Of a stretch of DNA of 61,224 nucleotides, positions 25,088-32,500 are shown piece after piece. How positions within the stretch are numbered: position 1 is the first letter of the stretch; each line of letters begins with the position of its first letter. The notes beneath the pieces are model-generated. The model saw nothing but the letters and a program-made list of their open reading frames with translations, was not told where the DNA came from and searched no databases. The DNA is from Chloroflexota bacterium. GTDB lineage: Bacteria; Chloroflexota; Dormibacteria; Dormibacterales; Dormibacteraceae. The position numbers and the translations under genes are program-made. The stretch is taken from positions 1-61,224 of the forward strand of contig VBFH01000039.1 in the NCBI GenBank assembly GCA_005883575.1. Reading direction: 5' to 3'.

Positions 25088-25658
25088 CTGCCGGCGGGAT
25101 CCCGTTCGGCTCGTAGATCGCCGGAGGCTCGATGCCGAAGGTGTCGGCGAGACGGACGAAGAGGTTGAACAGAGCCGCATCGTAGGCAGCCTCGGCGATC
25201 TGCTCGTCGGTCCAGCCTGATTCGCGCAGGGCCTGCACCTGCTCATCGGTCACGCGGTATGCGTGTTTTGTGATGGTTTCGACGAAATCGAGCAGCAGCC
25301 TATGGGGCTGGTCAAGCCCGGCGGCGTCGAGGTCGCCGCTGCGCAGTGCCTCCGCGACCTGCCCGAACGTCTCGCCCTGCAACTGCAGGAACCAGCTGTG
25401 CGAGCTGAGTCAATACCGGCACTTGTTGAGAGCCGAGACGTACGAGGCGATCATCTCGTGCTGCGCCCTGGTCAGCGCGCCGTCGGTGAAGTGGAGGCCC
25501 GAGGCGGCGTTGATCGCGGCCAGGAAGTCGGGACGAAGGCTCATGGTGCGGAGGATGTCGGGCACGACCTTGGCCACACTGCGAGCTTTGCTCTGGGTGT
25601 AGACGTTGGCCAGTGGCCCTTCGGCGTCGGCCTCCTCGATCATCTTGATCCGAGCCAT
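25074..25658 (-). CDS. AhpD-like peroxidase-family protein with in-frame TGA (probable selenocysteine)
   Basis: One continuous frame of 194 codons if the TGA at 25412-25410 is read as Sec. The N-terminal part (MARIKMIEEADAEGPLANVY, then MIASYVSALNKCRY) matches the CMD/AhpD peroxidase-related family. The next codon is TGA, exactly where the second Cys of the CxxC redox motif belongs, and the frame continues LSSHSWFLQLQGE with the catalytic His, then a normal C-terminal half (RVTDEQVQALRESGWTDEQI). So the motif is C-R-Y-U-x-S-S-H. A bSECIS-like hairpin follows the TGA. The family reduces hydroperoxides by thiol chemistry. The alternative is a nonsense mutation or sequencing error. The start is ATG 25658 (GTG 25682 is also possible). 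It lies 33 nt after a truncated globin gene, probably co-transcribed. The stop overlaps the 3' end of the preceding plus-strand gene by 14 nt. Confidence 0.82.
25371..25404 (-). promoter_or_regulatory. bSECIS-like hairpin downstream of the in-frame TGA
   Basis: On the minus strand, immediately after the TGA (25412-25410) and a 5-nt spacer, CTCGC (25404-25400) pairs with GCGAG (25375-25371). Inside, CCTGC (25389-25385) pairs with GCAGG (25380-25376), closing the 4-nt loop AGTT, with a 10-nt bulge on the 5' side. The apical loop starts 25 nt after the TGA and has G in its second position. Both properties fit bacterial SECIS elements as I know them (loop about 16-37 nt from the UGA, G among the first loop bases). 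Confidence 0.6.
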
Positions 25659-25691
25659 ATGAGGCCGATAACGGGCGGTCACCGCCGAGCG

Positions 25692-26147
25692 TTACGCCGT
25701 GACCAGGCCGTCCCAGGTCCAGCGCGGCATCGGCTGATGAGGCTCGACGTGGGTGCCGGCCGGCGCATACGAGTTGACCTCGCGCGTCGCCCAGTGGATG
25801 TAGTCGCAAAGTGCTCGCCGGAAAGCGGTGTCCTTTGGCAGCTCGGCGTCATCCATCGCCTGGATGAAGCAGGCTTCGAACCGATCGCCCATCTCCTCGG
25901 GCGCGCCCTCGCCGGCGTGGATCGTGAGCATCCCGGAGTGGCCGCCGAGGTTGGTCGAATAGCTGGGCGGCCCACCGAAAACCTCGGCCCAGTAGGCGGC
26001 CAGGTTTTCGATGTGACGGGGGCTGACGTGGTGCGAGAAGGGATGGTTGAGCTCGGGGTCGGCGAGGCAGCGCTCGTGCGTGGCCGCCGCGAGCGCGAGG
26101 AACCCCTGCTCGCCCCCGGCGAACTCATAGATGGATGGCCGTGACAT
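25692..26147 (-). CDS. Truncated hemoglobin (globin) family protein
   Basis: 151 residues. The trHb pattern is clear: IYEFAGGEQGFLALAAATHE, PELNHPFSHHVSPRHIENLA with the cluster of histidines (proximal His and neighbours), and YWAEVFGGPPSYS, then HSGMLTIHAG. It resembles group II truncated globins, which bind O2 or NO and often protect against oxidative or nitrosative stress. It ends 9 nt before the possible GTG start (33 nt before the ATG) of the AhpD-like gene on the same strand, so an oxidative-stress pair is likely. No heme-binding residue can be proven without alignment. Confidence 0.88.
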   Translation of the reverse strand: MSRPSIYEFAGGEQGFLALAAATHERCLADPELNHPFSHHVSPRHIENLAAYWAEVFGGPPSYSTNLGGHSGMLTIHAGEGAPEEMGDRFEACFIQAMDDAELPKDTAFRRALCDYIHWATREVNSYAPAGTHVEPHQPMPRWTWDGLVTA

Positions 26148-26191
26148 TCAGCAAAGCTTATGCATGATGCGGAATGGAGGTGAAAGCGACG

Positions 26192-26272
26192 ATGAGCGAG
26201 GATGAGGTCAGCCGCCTCCGCACCGAGAACGCGGAGCTAAGGCGCCTGCTGACAATCAGGGGTCAGGCTTGA
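26192..26272 (+). CDS. Possible 26-residue leucine-zipper-like peptide
   Basis: A short frame, MSEDEVSRLRTENAELRRLL plus six residues, with heptad leucines, preceded by GGAGG at 26177-26181. It lies in the 386-nt stretch between the globin gene and the DUF2510-like gene. It could be a remnant of the N-terminus of a DNA-binding or transposase-type protein. Nothing else convincing is seen in 26273-26533. Confidence 0.25.
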   Translation: MSEDEVSRLRTENAELRRLLTIRGQA

Positions 26273-26533
26273 CGCCGGTCGGTTCGACCGGGGCGTGCCC
26301 CGAAGGTGCGGGCTCGGCGCCGCCGTCCGGGCTTGGGGCAAGTCCGCTGCGCGGGTAGGTCAGTCTGCTTGAGAGCGCCCTGGACAAGCCCTGGTCCCAG
26401 ACTTCGCCCAGAAGGCCTACTCCTTTGTCGTCATCCGTCGGAGTGAAGACTCCGAAGTCGGTCAAAGCGCAGTCTCGCCGCGGCCTGACGGCCCGCGCCG
26501 ACCAGGCCGCATTTCGCGAGTACGCTGTCGCGC

Positions 26534-27106
26534 ATGAGCGTGCGAGCCGGAAAGGCTGTCGGCCAGATCTCGGCCGATGGCCAGTTCCGCTGGGACGGGA
26601 CTCAGTGGGTGCCGATTCCGCCCGCATATCGAGAGCCGACGTCATGGTCGCGGCCCATGCAGCTGATTACGGCGGGGTTGTTTCTGATCTCGGCCATCAC
26701 ATCTGTGGTCGTCGCGTTCGTCTTCATCAACCACGACTCGATGCTGAAGGCAATCCAGGCGTCGGGGCCTCCGTCCGGAACCGACGTGGAGACGGCCGCC
26801 AACTTTGGGATCGCGGTCGCCTACGGGGTCGTCATCTTTTTTGCGATCCTCCAGGTCGTGGCAGCGATTGGGAGTTACCTCGGCTGGCGCTGGATGTTCT
26901 GGGGAGCGCTCGTGCTCTTTGGCTTGAACTCGATAGGTGCCTTTACCAACCTCGGCCCGATCAGCAATCCCAAGACCTCGGCCATCCCTTTCAGCGGTCT
27001 GCTGATAAGCGAGCTGTTCGCCTTGCTGAGTCTGGCGATGTTCGTATGGATGCTCATCGCGGCGGTCAGGTTCGGGCCCTGGGCGATGAAGAAACCCGGC
27101 CGCTAG
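26534..27106 (+). CDS. DUF2510-type four-helix membrane protein
   Basis: 190 residues. The N-terminal ~30 residues (ISADGQFRWDGTQWVPIPP) match the DUF2510 pattern of Trp-rich cytosolic tags on membrane proteins. Four membrane helices follow, with a soluble loop (INHDSMLKAIQASGPPSGTD) between the first and second. It ends WAMKKPGR. The gene has an ATG start and no clear ribosome site. Another small membrane-protein gene follows 27 nt later. The function is unknown. Confidence 0.72.
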   Translation: MSVRAGKAVGQISADGQFRWDGTQWVPIPPAYREPTSWSRPMQLITAGLFLISAITSVVVAFVFINHDSMLKAIQASGPPSGTDVETAANFGIAVAYGVVIFFAILQVVAAIGSYLGWRWMFWGALVLFGLNSIGAFTNLGPISNPKTSAIPFSGLLISELFALLSLAMFVWMLIAAVRFGPWAMKKPGR

Positions 27107-27133
27107 GAGGCTCTGGGCATCCCGAGGCGCGGT

Positions 27134-27325
27134 GTGGTCGTGCCGCCCATGGTCTCGCGGAAAAGACGGATGTCCCGGCTGGTCAATGGTGGCGCAGGAA
27201 TCCTCATCTTCCTGCTCGTCTTGCTCATGAGCTACGCGCTGTGGACGGTGTATGAGAACACGCTGACCCTTGCCGCCCTGGATCAGGGCTCGGCGACCAC
27301 CACCAAGCCTGCACACCCCAGGTGA
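27134..27325 (+). CDS. Small single-pass membrane protein
   Basis: 63 residues. A basic N-terminus (SRKRRMSRLVNGG) is followed by one membrane helix (AGILIFLLVLLMSYALWTVY) and a short polar tail. It is probably a cytoplasm-in anchor. The start is a GTG or ATG within the first few codons. No family is recognised; the frame is short, but the helix and the position just after another membrane protein support it weakly. Confidence 0.4.
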   Translation: MVVPPMVSRKRRMSRLVNGGAGILIFLLVLLMSYALWTVYENTLTLAALDQGSATTTKPAHPR

Positions 27326-27339
27326 GCTCTCCCGGACCG

Positions 27340-27715
27340 CGGCTCGGGCGCTCAAGGCCTACGGCGGCGAGGCGGTCTGAAAGGCGCCACCGCGGTCGAG
27401 AGCAAGGTGACTGTGTTGGGACTCTTGTTTCAACTCAAGGGCATCAACATCCCGCCTCACGCGAGGATCACAGTCGACGTTCAGCGTCCTCATACCGTCA
27501 TCGAACCCGTACGAGGCTCGTGACATTGGTGTCCTCGACGCCTTCACTTTGATGATCGTGGCGCCCGGTGGCGGGATCCTCGAGCAGCGCGGCGACGCCA
27601 GGGAGCATCTCCAGAACGCAACCATCACCACCAAATGGGACCGATTAAATCTCGTCTACTTCTTGGGCTATGCCTTCTGGGGCTAATACACGCTCCCCTA
27701 CCAGCTAAACTGCGA
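27340..27715 (+). pseudogene. Decayed gene, frameshifted and interrupted
   Basis: Coding-like sequence is visible but broken. One frame (about 27379-27520) reads KGATAVESKVTVLGLLFQLK and then GINIPPHARITVDVQRPHT and stops at a TGA; a second frame continues with MIVAPGGGILEQRGDAREHL and WDRLNLVYFLGYAFWG, then a TAA, followed by YTLPYQL. The ending W-D-x-L-x-L-x-Y-F-x-G-Y-A-x-W recalls a conserved family of actinobacterial secreted hypothetical proteins. A start and the N-terminal part are missing. At least one frameshift and two stops mean it is not functional. Confidence 0.55.
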
Positions 27716-28245
27716 TCGCGCGTGGCGGGTGGATACGACGTCGCAATATCGGGGTCGGGACCCGCGGCACGTATTGAGCTGATTGTTCAGGTGCTGGCTC
27801 CTGGCGCTCGCGCGCTCTCGACCGGCGAGGTCGTCAGCTCCGCCGATCTCATCGTCCTCGCGGTACCGATGCACCGCTTCCGAGAGCTTGGACGTGAGCT
27901 GTTCGCCGGCAAGATTCTCGCGACCGCACCGGCCGGCACGAGCGTGCTCGTGCAGGAGTGGTTCTCATCCGCGCGAGTCGTGAAAGCCTCAACCACCTCG
28001 GCGACTTGAAGTTCGATAAGAGCAGGCGCCAACGGGGCAGTCGGGCCGCATCGCCATCGCAGCGGCCGGCGATGACCGCGGCGCAGTTGCTGTGGTGCTC
28101 CAGCTGATCGACATCCTCGGATTCGACGCCACCGATGCCGGGACGCTCAAAGGGGGGCTTGCGCTGCAGCCGGGTGGCCGGATGTTCGGAGCGGGGCATA
28201 GCGCCAAGGAGTTGTCGAACCTATTTCGCGCGAGGTCTTCGAACT
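27716..28245 (+). pseudogene. Remnant of an F420:NADP oxidoreductase-like (NADPH-dependent F420 reductase) gene
   Basis: Segments in different frames reconstruct the Rossmann protein: GGYDVAISGSGPAARIELIV, then ADLIVLAVPMHRFRELG and AGKILATAP in one frame; then, after a shift, NHLGDLKFDK; then GRIAIAAAGDDRGAVAVVLQ, LIDILGFDATDAGTLKGGLA and LQPGGRMFGAG in another. The N-terminal dinucleotide-binding segment is missing and the central NxWW region is gone. The family order is otherwise right (DVAISGSG, ILAVP, KAxNHLG, IAxAGDD, GFDxxDAGxL). It is a clear pseudogene with two or more frameshifts. Confidence 0.7.
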
Positions 28246-28284
28246 CGCGGGTTAAGAAGAACCTCCGATCAAAATCAGTGCGAC

Positions 28285-29781
28285 TCAGGCCGACTTCAGA
28301 TGCGGCAACGCGTCCGCCAGGCCCGCTGCCGGCAGCGCCGAAGGACGCTTGATGACAATGAGCGCGACTATCGCCGCAACGAAACTGACGGCGGCGCCGA
28401 TCAAAAATGCCTCGTGGTACCCGGCGACAAGGGCACCGGCTCCTCGAGAATGGGACAGCCTGGCGACCGACCCAGCGATGTTGACCAGAATCGCCAGTCC
28501 CACCGCCATTCCGAGCTGCTGGGCGGTGCCGATGAGACCGGATGCGATTCCCTGATCCCGATCAGGGACGCCGGCTGTGGCGGCCATGGTGGCGCTCACG
28601 AAGGCTAGTCCTACGCCGCCCCCAGTAACCAGCATGGCGGGGAGAAGCACGCTGACGTAGTCGCTTTCGAGGTCGGTTCGCAGGAACAGGAGCATCCCCG
28701 CCCCCAGCACCAGCGTTCCGAATGCGATCAAGGTCCTGGCCCCCAGCTTGGTGCCGATCTGGGCCCCGAGGTTGGAGACGACCATGATCAATACCGTCTG
28801 GGGCAGCCAGGCAAGACCTGCCTGGATCGGTGAGTATCCGAGGATCTCCTGCAGATATAGCGAGTTGAAGAACACGGCTCCGATCATCACGACCGACACG
28901 AGCGCCGCCACCGAGTTGCCCGCCACCACGGATCTCAGCCTCAGCATCCGACCCGGCAGAAGGGGTTGGCTGCTCCTCTTCTCCACCATGACGAATGCAA
29001 GCAAGAGCGCGGCAGAGCCAGCCAGGGCGATCAGCACTTTCGTCGAAGCAAAGCCTTGCCCGGTCGCCAGGGTCACGCCGTACGCGAGGGCGAGAACGCC
29101 GCCCGTCAGGCTCACCGCCCCAGGGACGTCCAGGCTGACCTTCATGCCACGGCCAGCGACGTCTGCCGGCAGCAACGGAGATAACAAAATCGCGATGAGC
29201 CCCAGGGGTACGTTGATGAAGAGCGTGAAGCGCCAGCTCAATTCCTGGGTGAGCACGCCTCCTAGAATCAACCCGGCCGATGCTCCGCCGGCAGCCATGG
29301 CACTCCACATCCCAAGCGCACGATTACGCTCCCGGCCTTCCTTGAATGTCGTTGTCAAAAGCGACAGTGCGGCGGGTGAAACCAGGGCGCCGGCAAAGCC
29401 CTGGATCAAGCGAGCGGCGATCAGCATTCCGCCGGACTGGCTGAACCCGCCCAGCATCGATGCCCCGACGAAGAGGACCAAACCCGTTAAGAACATGCGT
29501 CGCCGGCCGACGATGTCAGCCAGCCGACCGCCCAGCATCAGAAGGCCGCCAAAGGTGACCGCATAGCCTCCGACCACCCATTGGATGTTCTCAGCCGACA
29601 AACCCAGAGTTCGCTGCATCGAGGGCAGGGCTACATTGACGATCGCGAGGTCCAGGATCAGCATGAACTGCGCAGCGCAAAGCAGCGCGAGTATCAGATT
29701 CGACGAATGAGTCTTGATGTCAACAACCAGTGTTGTCATTGGCCCATCCAGATCAGAGACCGTTGGCGAAGGTCGAGACAT
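28285..29781 (-). CDS. MFS drug-efflux-type transporter (DHA2, 14 helices)
   Basis: 498 residues, ~14 membrane helices. The motif-A loop reads GGRLADIVGRRRMFLTG, with the DHA2 motif LDLAIVNVALPSMQRTLG in helix 1 and RLIQGFAGALVSPAALSLL in helix 4. It is a proton-driven exporter of the EmrB/QacA type. It is the last gene of a minus-strand operon (LUD protein, Gfo/Idh enzyme, MFS), 13 nt after the oxidoreductase. The operon is divergent from a MarR regulator with two palindromic sites, a usual arrangement for substrate-induced efflux. Confidence 0.93.
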   Translation of the reverse strand: MSRPSPTVSDLDGPMTTLVVDIKTHSSNLILALLCAAQFMLILDLAIVNVALPSMQRTLGLSAENIQWVVGGYAVTFGGLLMLGGRLADIVGRRRMFLTGLVLFVGASMLGGFSQSGGMLIAARLIQGFAGALVSPAALSLLTTTFKEGRERNRALGMWSAMAAGGASAGLILGGVLTQELSWRFTLFINVPLGLIAILLSPLLPADVAGRGMKVSLDVPGAVSLTGGVLALAYGVTLATGQGFASTKVLIALAGSAALLLAFVMVEKRSSQPLLPGRMLRLRSVVAGNSVAALVSVVMIGAVFFNSLYLQEILGYSPIQAGLAWLPQTVLIMVVSNLGAQIGTKLGARTLIAFGTLVLGAGMLLFLRTDLESDYVSVLLPAMLVTGGGVGLAFVSATMAATAGVPDRDQGIASGLIGTAQQLGMAVGLAILVNIAGSVARLSHSRGAGALVAGYHEAFLIGAAVSFVAAIVALIVIKRPSALPAAGLADALPHLKSA

Positions 29782-29794
29782 GACCCCTGGGACC

Positions 29795-30943
29795 TCACGC
29801 CTTCACTCGTTTCCCTGATGCCGCGGACCTCTGGATGGCGGCGATGACCTCGTGGCGCCGCACGGCGTCGGCGAAGTCGGGCACGGTGTGGGTCCCGTTG
29901 TCGATGTCTGCCGCGAAGGCGGCGTAGGCCCGAGCGACGTTGAAGGCAGGCGCTCCTTCCAGGTTGGTGAGCTTGGGCCATCTCTGTGTCAGCGCCGTAG
30001 GGACCGCAAGCTGGGCGGGGTCGTTCCGCCCCTGGGCTCCCGCGACGGTCAGGGGAAAGATTTCAGGGAGCGCGGCGGCAGCGGTGATCCGGAGCGTTCC
30101 GTCGCTTCCGTTAATCTCCCATAGGAATCCGGTACCGCCGGCCACCGCCTCACGGATGTGGATGCTGGCAGTCGCCCCGGACGTCAGGGTGCCAACCACA
30201 GCGATCTGGTCGGCCGCCGTCTTCACGATCTGCTCCCCGGTCTCTTCGATGGTGATCAGCGGTCTCCGAACATCCGACACGGCCGAGAGGTCGGCGAACT
30301 CGCCCAGTACGTAATTCAGGATGTCGAGGCTATGGCCGAAGGGGACTGTGAGCAGGTTGGCCCCGTTCGTCTTGTCGAGCATGTAGGCATTGGGCTGGCC
30401 TACGACGTCGCCCGGGATCGACAGTCCGACCATGGTCGTTGACAGAACCTCGCCCACGTATCCATCTCGGAGCAGCTCTTGGACGAACTCGATCGCCGGG
30501 GCCTGGCGTGCCTGCAACCCGACGACCGTGCGCACTCCATGCTTGGCGGCGAGCGCCGCCATCGCTCGCGCGTCGTCGAGGTCGCGGCCGAGCGGCCACT
30601 CGCAGTAGACGGCCTTCCCTGCAGCAAGTGCGGCGGAGACGAGCTCTCGATGGTGTGGGACCTTGACCGTAACGGCGACCACGTCGACATCGGGTTGGGT
30701 CACCAGCTGCTCGTGGTCTGAGAACACCGCGCTGACCCCGAACACTTGGCCTGCTGCGCGCGCTGATTCCGCGCTATGCGCGCTGAGCGCGGCGATCTCG
30801 TAGTTCGGCAGCGCCCGCAATGCCGGGATGTGGGCGGTGGTGGCCCAGCCCCGAACAGGGCTGACCCCGATGATCCCGACACCCAGCGTTGATTTAGGGA
30901 TTGCCACGGCTGATGTGGTCTCGCCTGCTCTTGTCTGGTGCAT
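29795..30943 (-). CDS. Gfo/Idh/MocA-family NAD(P)-dependent oxidoreductase
   Basis: 382 residues. The Rossmann start is GVGIIGVSPVRGWATTAHIP, and the motif YCEWPLGRDLDDARAM holds the family EKP-type position, here EWP, with Lys replaced by Trp. That Lys is catalytic in many members, so this protein may belong to a variant subfamily. The C-terminal Gfo/Idh domain follows (GDVVGQPNAYMLDKTNGANL; FGHSLDILNYVLGEF). The ATG directly follows the stop of the LUD gene (TGAATG). It oxidises or reduces a sugar or cyclitol-like substrate in the family; the substrate here is unknown. Confidence 0.88.
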   Translation of the reverse strand: MHQTRAGETTSAVAIPKSTLGVGIIGVSPVRGWATTAHIPALRALPNYEIAALSAHSAESARAAGQVFGVSAVFSDHEQLVTQPDVDVVAVTVKVPHHRELVSAALAAGKAVYCEWPLGRDLDDARAMAALAAKHGVRTVVGLQARQAPAIEFVQELLRDGYVGEVLSTTMVGLSIPGDVVGQPNAYMLDKTNGANLLTVPFGHSLDILNYVLGEFADLSAVSDVRRPLITIEETGEQIVKTAADQIAVVGTLTSGATASIHIREAVAGGTGFLWEINGSDGTLRITAAAALPEIFPLTVAGAQGRNDPAQLAVPTALTQRWPKLTNLEGAPAFNVARAYAAFAADIDNGTHTVPDFADAVRRHEVIAAIQRSAASGKRVKA

Positions 30944-31594
30944 TCAAAAACCGAGCGCCTCGTCGACCAACACCACTGTGATCCGCCCCGGGGTGATCTC
31001 CCGGTTGATCACGACAACCTTGTTCACGGCGCTGTGTATGCCATACGCAGCCTGGGCGCGAGCGTCTTCAAGCCGATACGCGTATTCGTTGATGCGGAGG
31101 AGACCTTCCTCGATGTCACGCACGATCTTCTGCGTTCCGACGACGAGAATGACTCGTCCAGCGCCGCTGACATAAGGTCCGAGCTGGCTGCCGCTCATGG
31201 AAGCCGCGAGCAGCGACCCGGTCTCAGTGACCGCGTGGACGCTCCCGAGCATGACATCTGGCGCCGCGCCCAGGCGGCGAATCTCATTGGCCTCGGTCTC
31301 GCGATCCATGCTCCAGATCCGCGGACGGAGCGCCGCGTAGCGACCGGACTTTTCGATCTCGTATGTGATACCCAGCACGTCGAGCGTTTGCGATGCCCCC
31401 TCGTGCACCTGGGAGGCATCGGGGATGAGGTCGAGGACAATCCGCTTTGCCTCAGCGGCGTCCGACGCCCGGATGACCGTCATTCCATTCGCTTCGAGGG
31501 CGGCCATGGTTGTTTTCACTCCGACGTCGTCCGCCTTGGTGCCCCACCGCCGGGTCAGCGATCCATCCGGGTCGACTTCGACTTCTGTGATCAT
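30944..31594 (-). CDS. LUD-domain protein (LutC/YkgG-like)
   Basis: 216 residues from the ATG at 31594, with the ribosome site CAGGAGA 7 nt upstream. The LUD fold shows VHEGASQTLDVLGI (the family S-x-T-L-x-x-x-G position), RLGAAPDVMLGSVHAVTETG, LLAASMSGSQLGPYVSGAGR and VILVVGTQKIVRDIEEGL. LUD proteins are linked to lactate use (LutC) and other redox roles. It heads the three-gene operon divergent from marR; the first palindromic operator lies 26 nt upstream of its start. LutA/LutB partners are absent, so a lactate role is not supported here. Confidence 0.85.
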   Translation of the reverse strand: MITEVEVDPDGSLTRRWGTKADDVGVKTTMAALEANGMTVIRASDAAEAKRIVLDLIPDASQVHEGASQTLDVLGITYEIEKSGRYAALRPRIWSMDRETEANEIRRLGAAPDVMLGSVHAVTETGSLLAASMSGSQLGPYVSGAGRVILVVGTQKIVRDIEEGLLRINEYAYRLEDARAQAAYGIHSAVNKVVVINREITPGRITVVLVDEALGF

Positions 31595-31619
31595 CTGCAA
31601 TCTCCTGCTGGTAAGCGAT

Positions 31620-31639
31620 ATACTTGCGTTTGCAAGTAT
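31620..31639. promoter_or_regulatory. Palindromic operator 1 (MarR site)
   Basis: A perfect 8-bp inverted repeat, ATACTTGC-GTTT-GCAAGTAT, in the divergent region between the LUD gene and marR. It is placed to block the LUD promoter and probably the marR promoter. Confidence 0.7.
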
Positions 31640-31654
31640 GTTACCTCCTGGTGA

Positions 31655-31666
31655 TTGCATATGCAA
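31655..31666. promoter_or_regulatory. Palindromic operator 2 over the marR start
   Basis: TTGCATATGCAA is a perfect 12-bp palindrome that contains the marR ATG (31661). With its flank it matches operator 1 at 12 of 16 positions (TTGC-N4-GCAAGTA). The two centres are about 31 bp apart, close to three helical turns, so two dimers would bind the same face. This would give autoregulation of marR. Confidence 0.65.
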
Positions 31667-32161
31667 GTAGTTTCGAAGCCGGACCCGGCGACCCGGTTCG
31701 AGCGGATCGTCGCGAGGGTGGTGCCGGGCAGACGCGGCTTGCAGGCATGGGACGCATTACTCCGCGCCCACGCCACGCTCCTGCGCCAGCTTGAGACCGA
31801 TCTCGAAAACCAAACCGGTTTGGCCCTGGCTGACTTCGACGTGCTGGCTCAACTGGCCATCGCTGGCGGCTCGCTGCGGATGACAGAGCTGGCCGACCGG
31901 GCCCTCATCTCACGCTCCGGTATGACTCGGCGCGTCGCCCGGCTGGTTCACGAGGGACTGGTGCGTCGTGCCCACGCCGATGGCGACGCGCGGGGGATCG
32001 TGGTCCAGCTGACAAAGTCCGGATTGGACCGTCTGACCGTCGCAGCTCCGGTCCACCTGCGTGGAGTGTCAGATCTATTCCTCGCGAAGCTGGACAACCA
32101 GGAGCTCGCCGTTCTCGAGAGCGCCCTCGCCAAGGTCATCCTCGACTGCACCTTTGGCTAG
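31661..32161 (+). CDS. MarR-family transcriptional regulator
   Basis: About 166 residues from the ATG at 31661 (a TTG lies 6 nt earlier). The winged helix carries LADFDVLAQLAIAGGSLRMT, ELADRALISRSGMTRRVARL (recognition helix) and RRAHADGDARGIVVQLTKSG (wing). The N- and C-terminal helices form the dimer. It is divergent from the LUD/Gfo-Idh/MFS operon and very likely controls it through the two palindromes between them. The inducer is unknown. Confidence 0.92.
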   Translation: MQVVSKPDPATRFERIVARVVPGRRGLQAWDALLRAHATLLRQLETDLENQTGLALADFDVLAQLAIAGGSLRMTELADRALISRSGMTRRVARLVHEGLVRRAHADGDARGIVVQLTKSGLDRLTVAAPVHLRGVSDLFLAKLDNQELAVLESALAKVILDCTFG

Positions 32162-32289
32162 TGTGGGAAGGCGCCGGCCTGGAAGAAGTCCAAGCATCCG
32201 TCGGGCAGATCTCGATGCACAGGAACCGGACAGCCAGTCGTGCGTCAGGTTCGGAGCTCCAACACTCAAGCGCTCAGGGGAGACGACTC

Positions 32290-32500
32290 AGCAGGCGATG
32301 CGGCCTGGGAGCACCGAATGGCAGCACGCAGGGCGGGAATGGCCGGCATCGTCGAGCGAATGGTTGAGGAAGGGCGGCTCGCGGACGGATGGACTCGGCG
32401 AGAGGCAATCTTCATGGTCGCTCTCACGTCGGTTGACACTTATGAGGACCACAAAGCCCCTGTTTGTGTTTCCCATATGGGTCTACCTCCTCGAGCCTGG
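32290..32500 (+). pseudogene. C-terminal remnant of a TetR-type regulator
   Basis: The frame from about 32310 reads EHRMAARRAGMAGIVERMVE, EGRLADGWTRREAIFMVALT and SVDTYEDHKAP, the helix pair found near the C-terminus of many TetR regulators (EGRL-x-x-G-W-T-x-x-x-A, L-T-S-x-x-T-x-E-D). No HTH domain is present upstream and no proper start exists; the frame then runs into unrelated sequence. This fills the stretch between marR and the toxin gene. It is probably a gene fragment. Confidence 0.5.

Noticed and set aside
25410-25412. Reading the AhpD-like gene as two separate small genes split at the TGA
   Set aside because: The second half has no ribosome site or good start at the needed place, lacks the redox Cys, and the frame and conserved residues run straight across the TGA.
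26256-26645. Minus-strand 129-codon frame near the DUF2510-like gene
   Set aside because: No family pattern, Pro/Arg-rich, and it overlaps the start of the more convincing plus-strand membrane protein.
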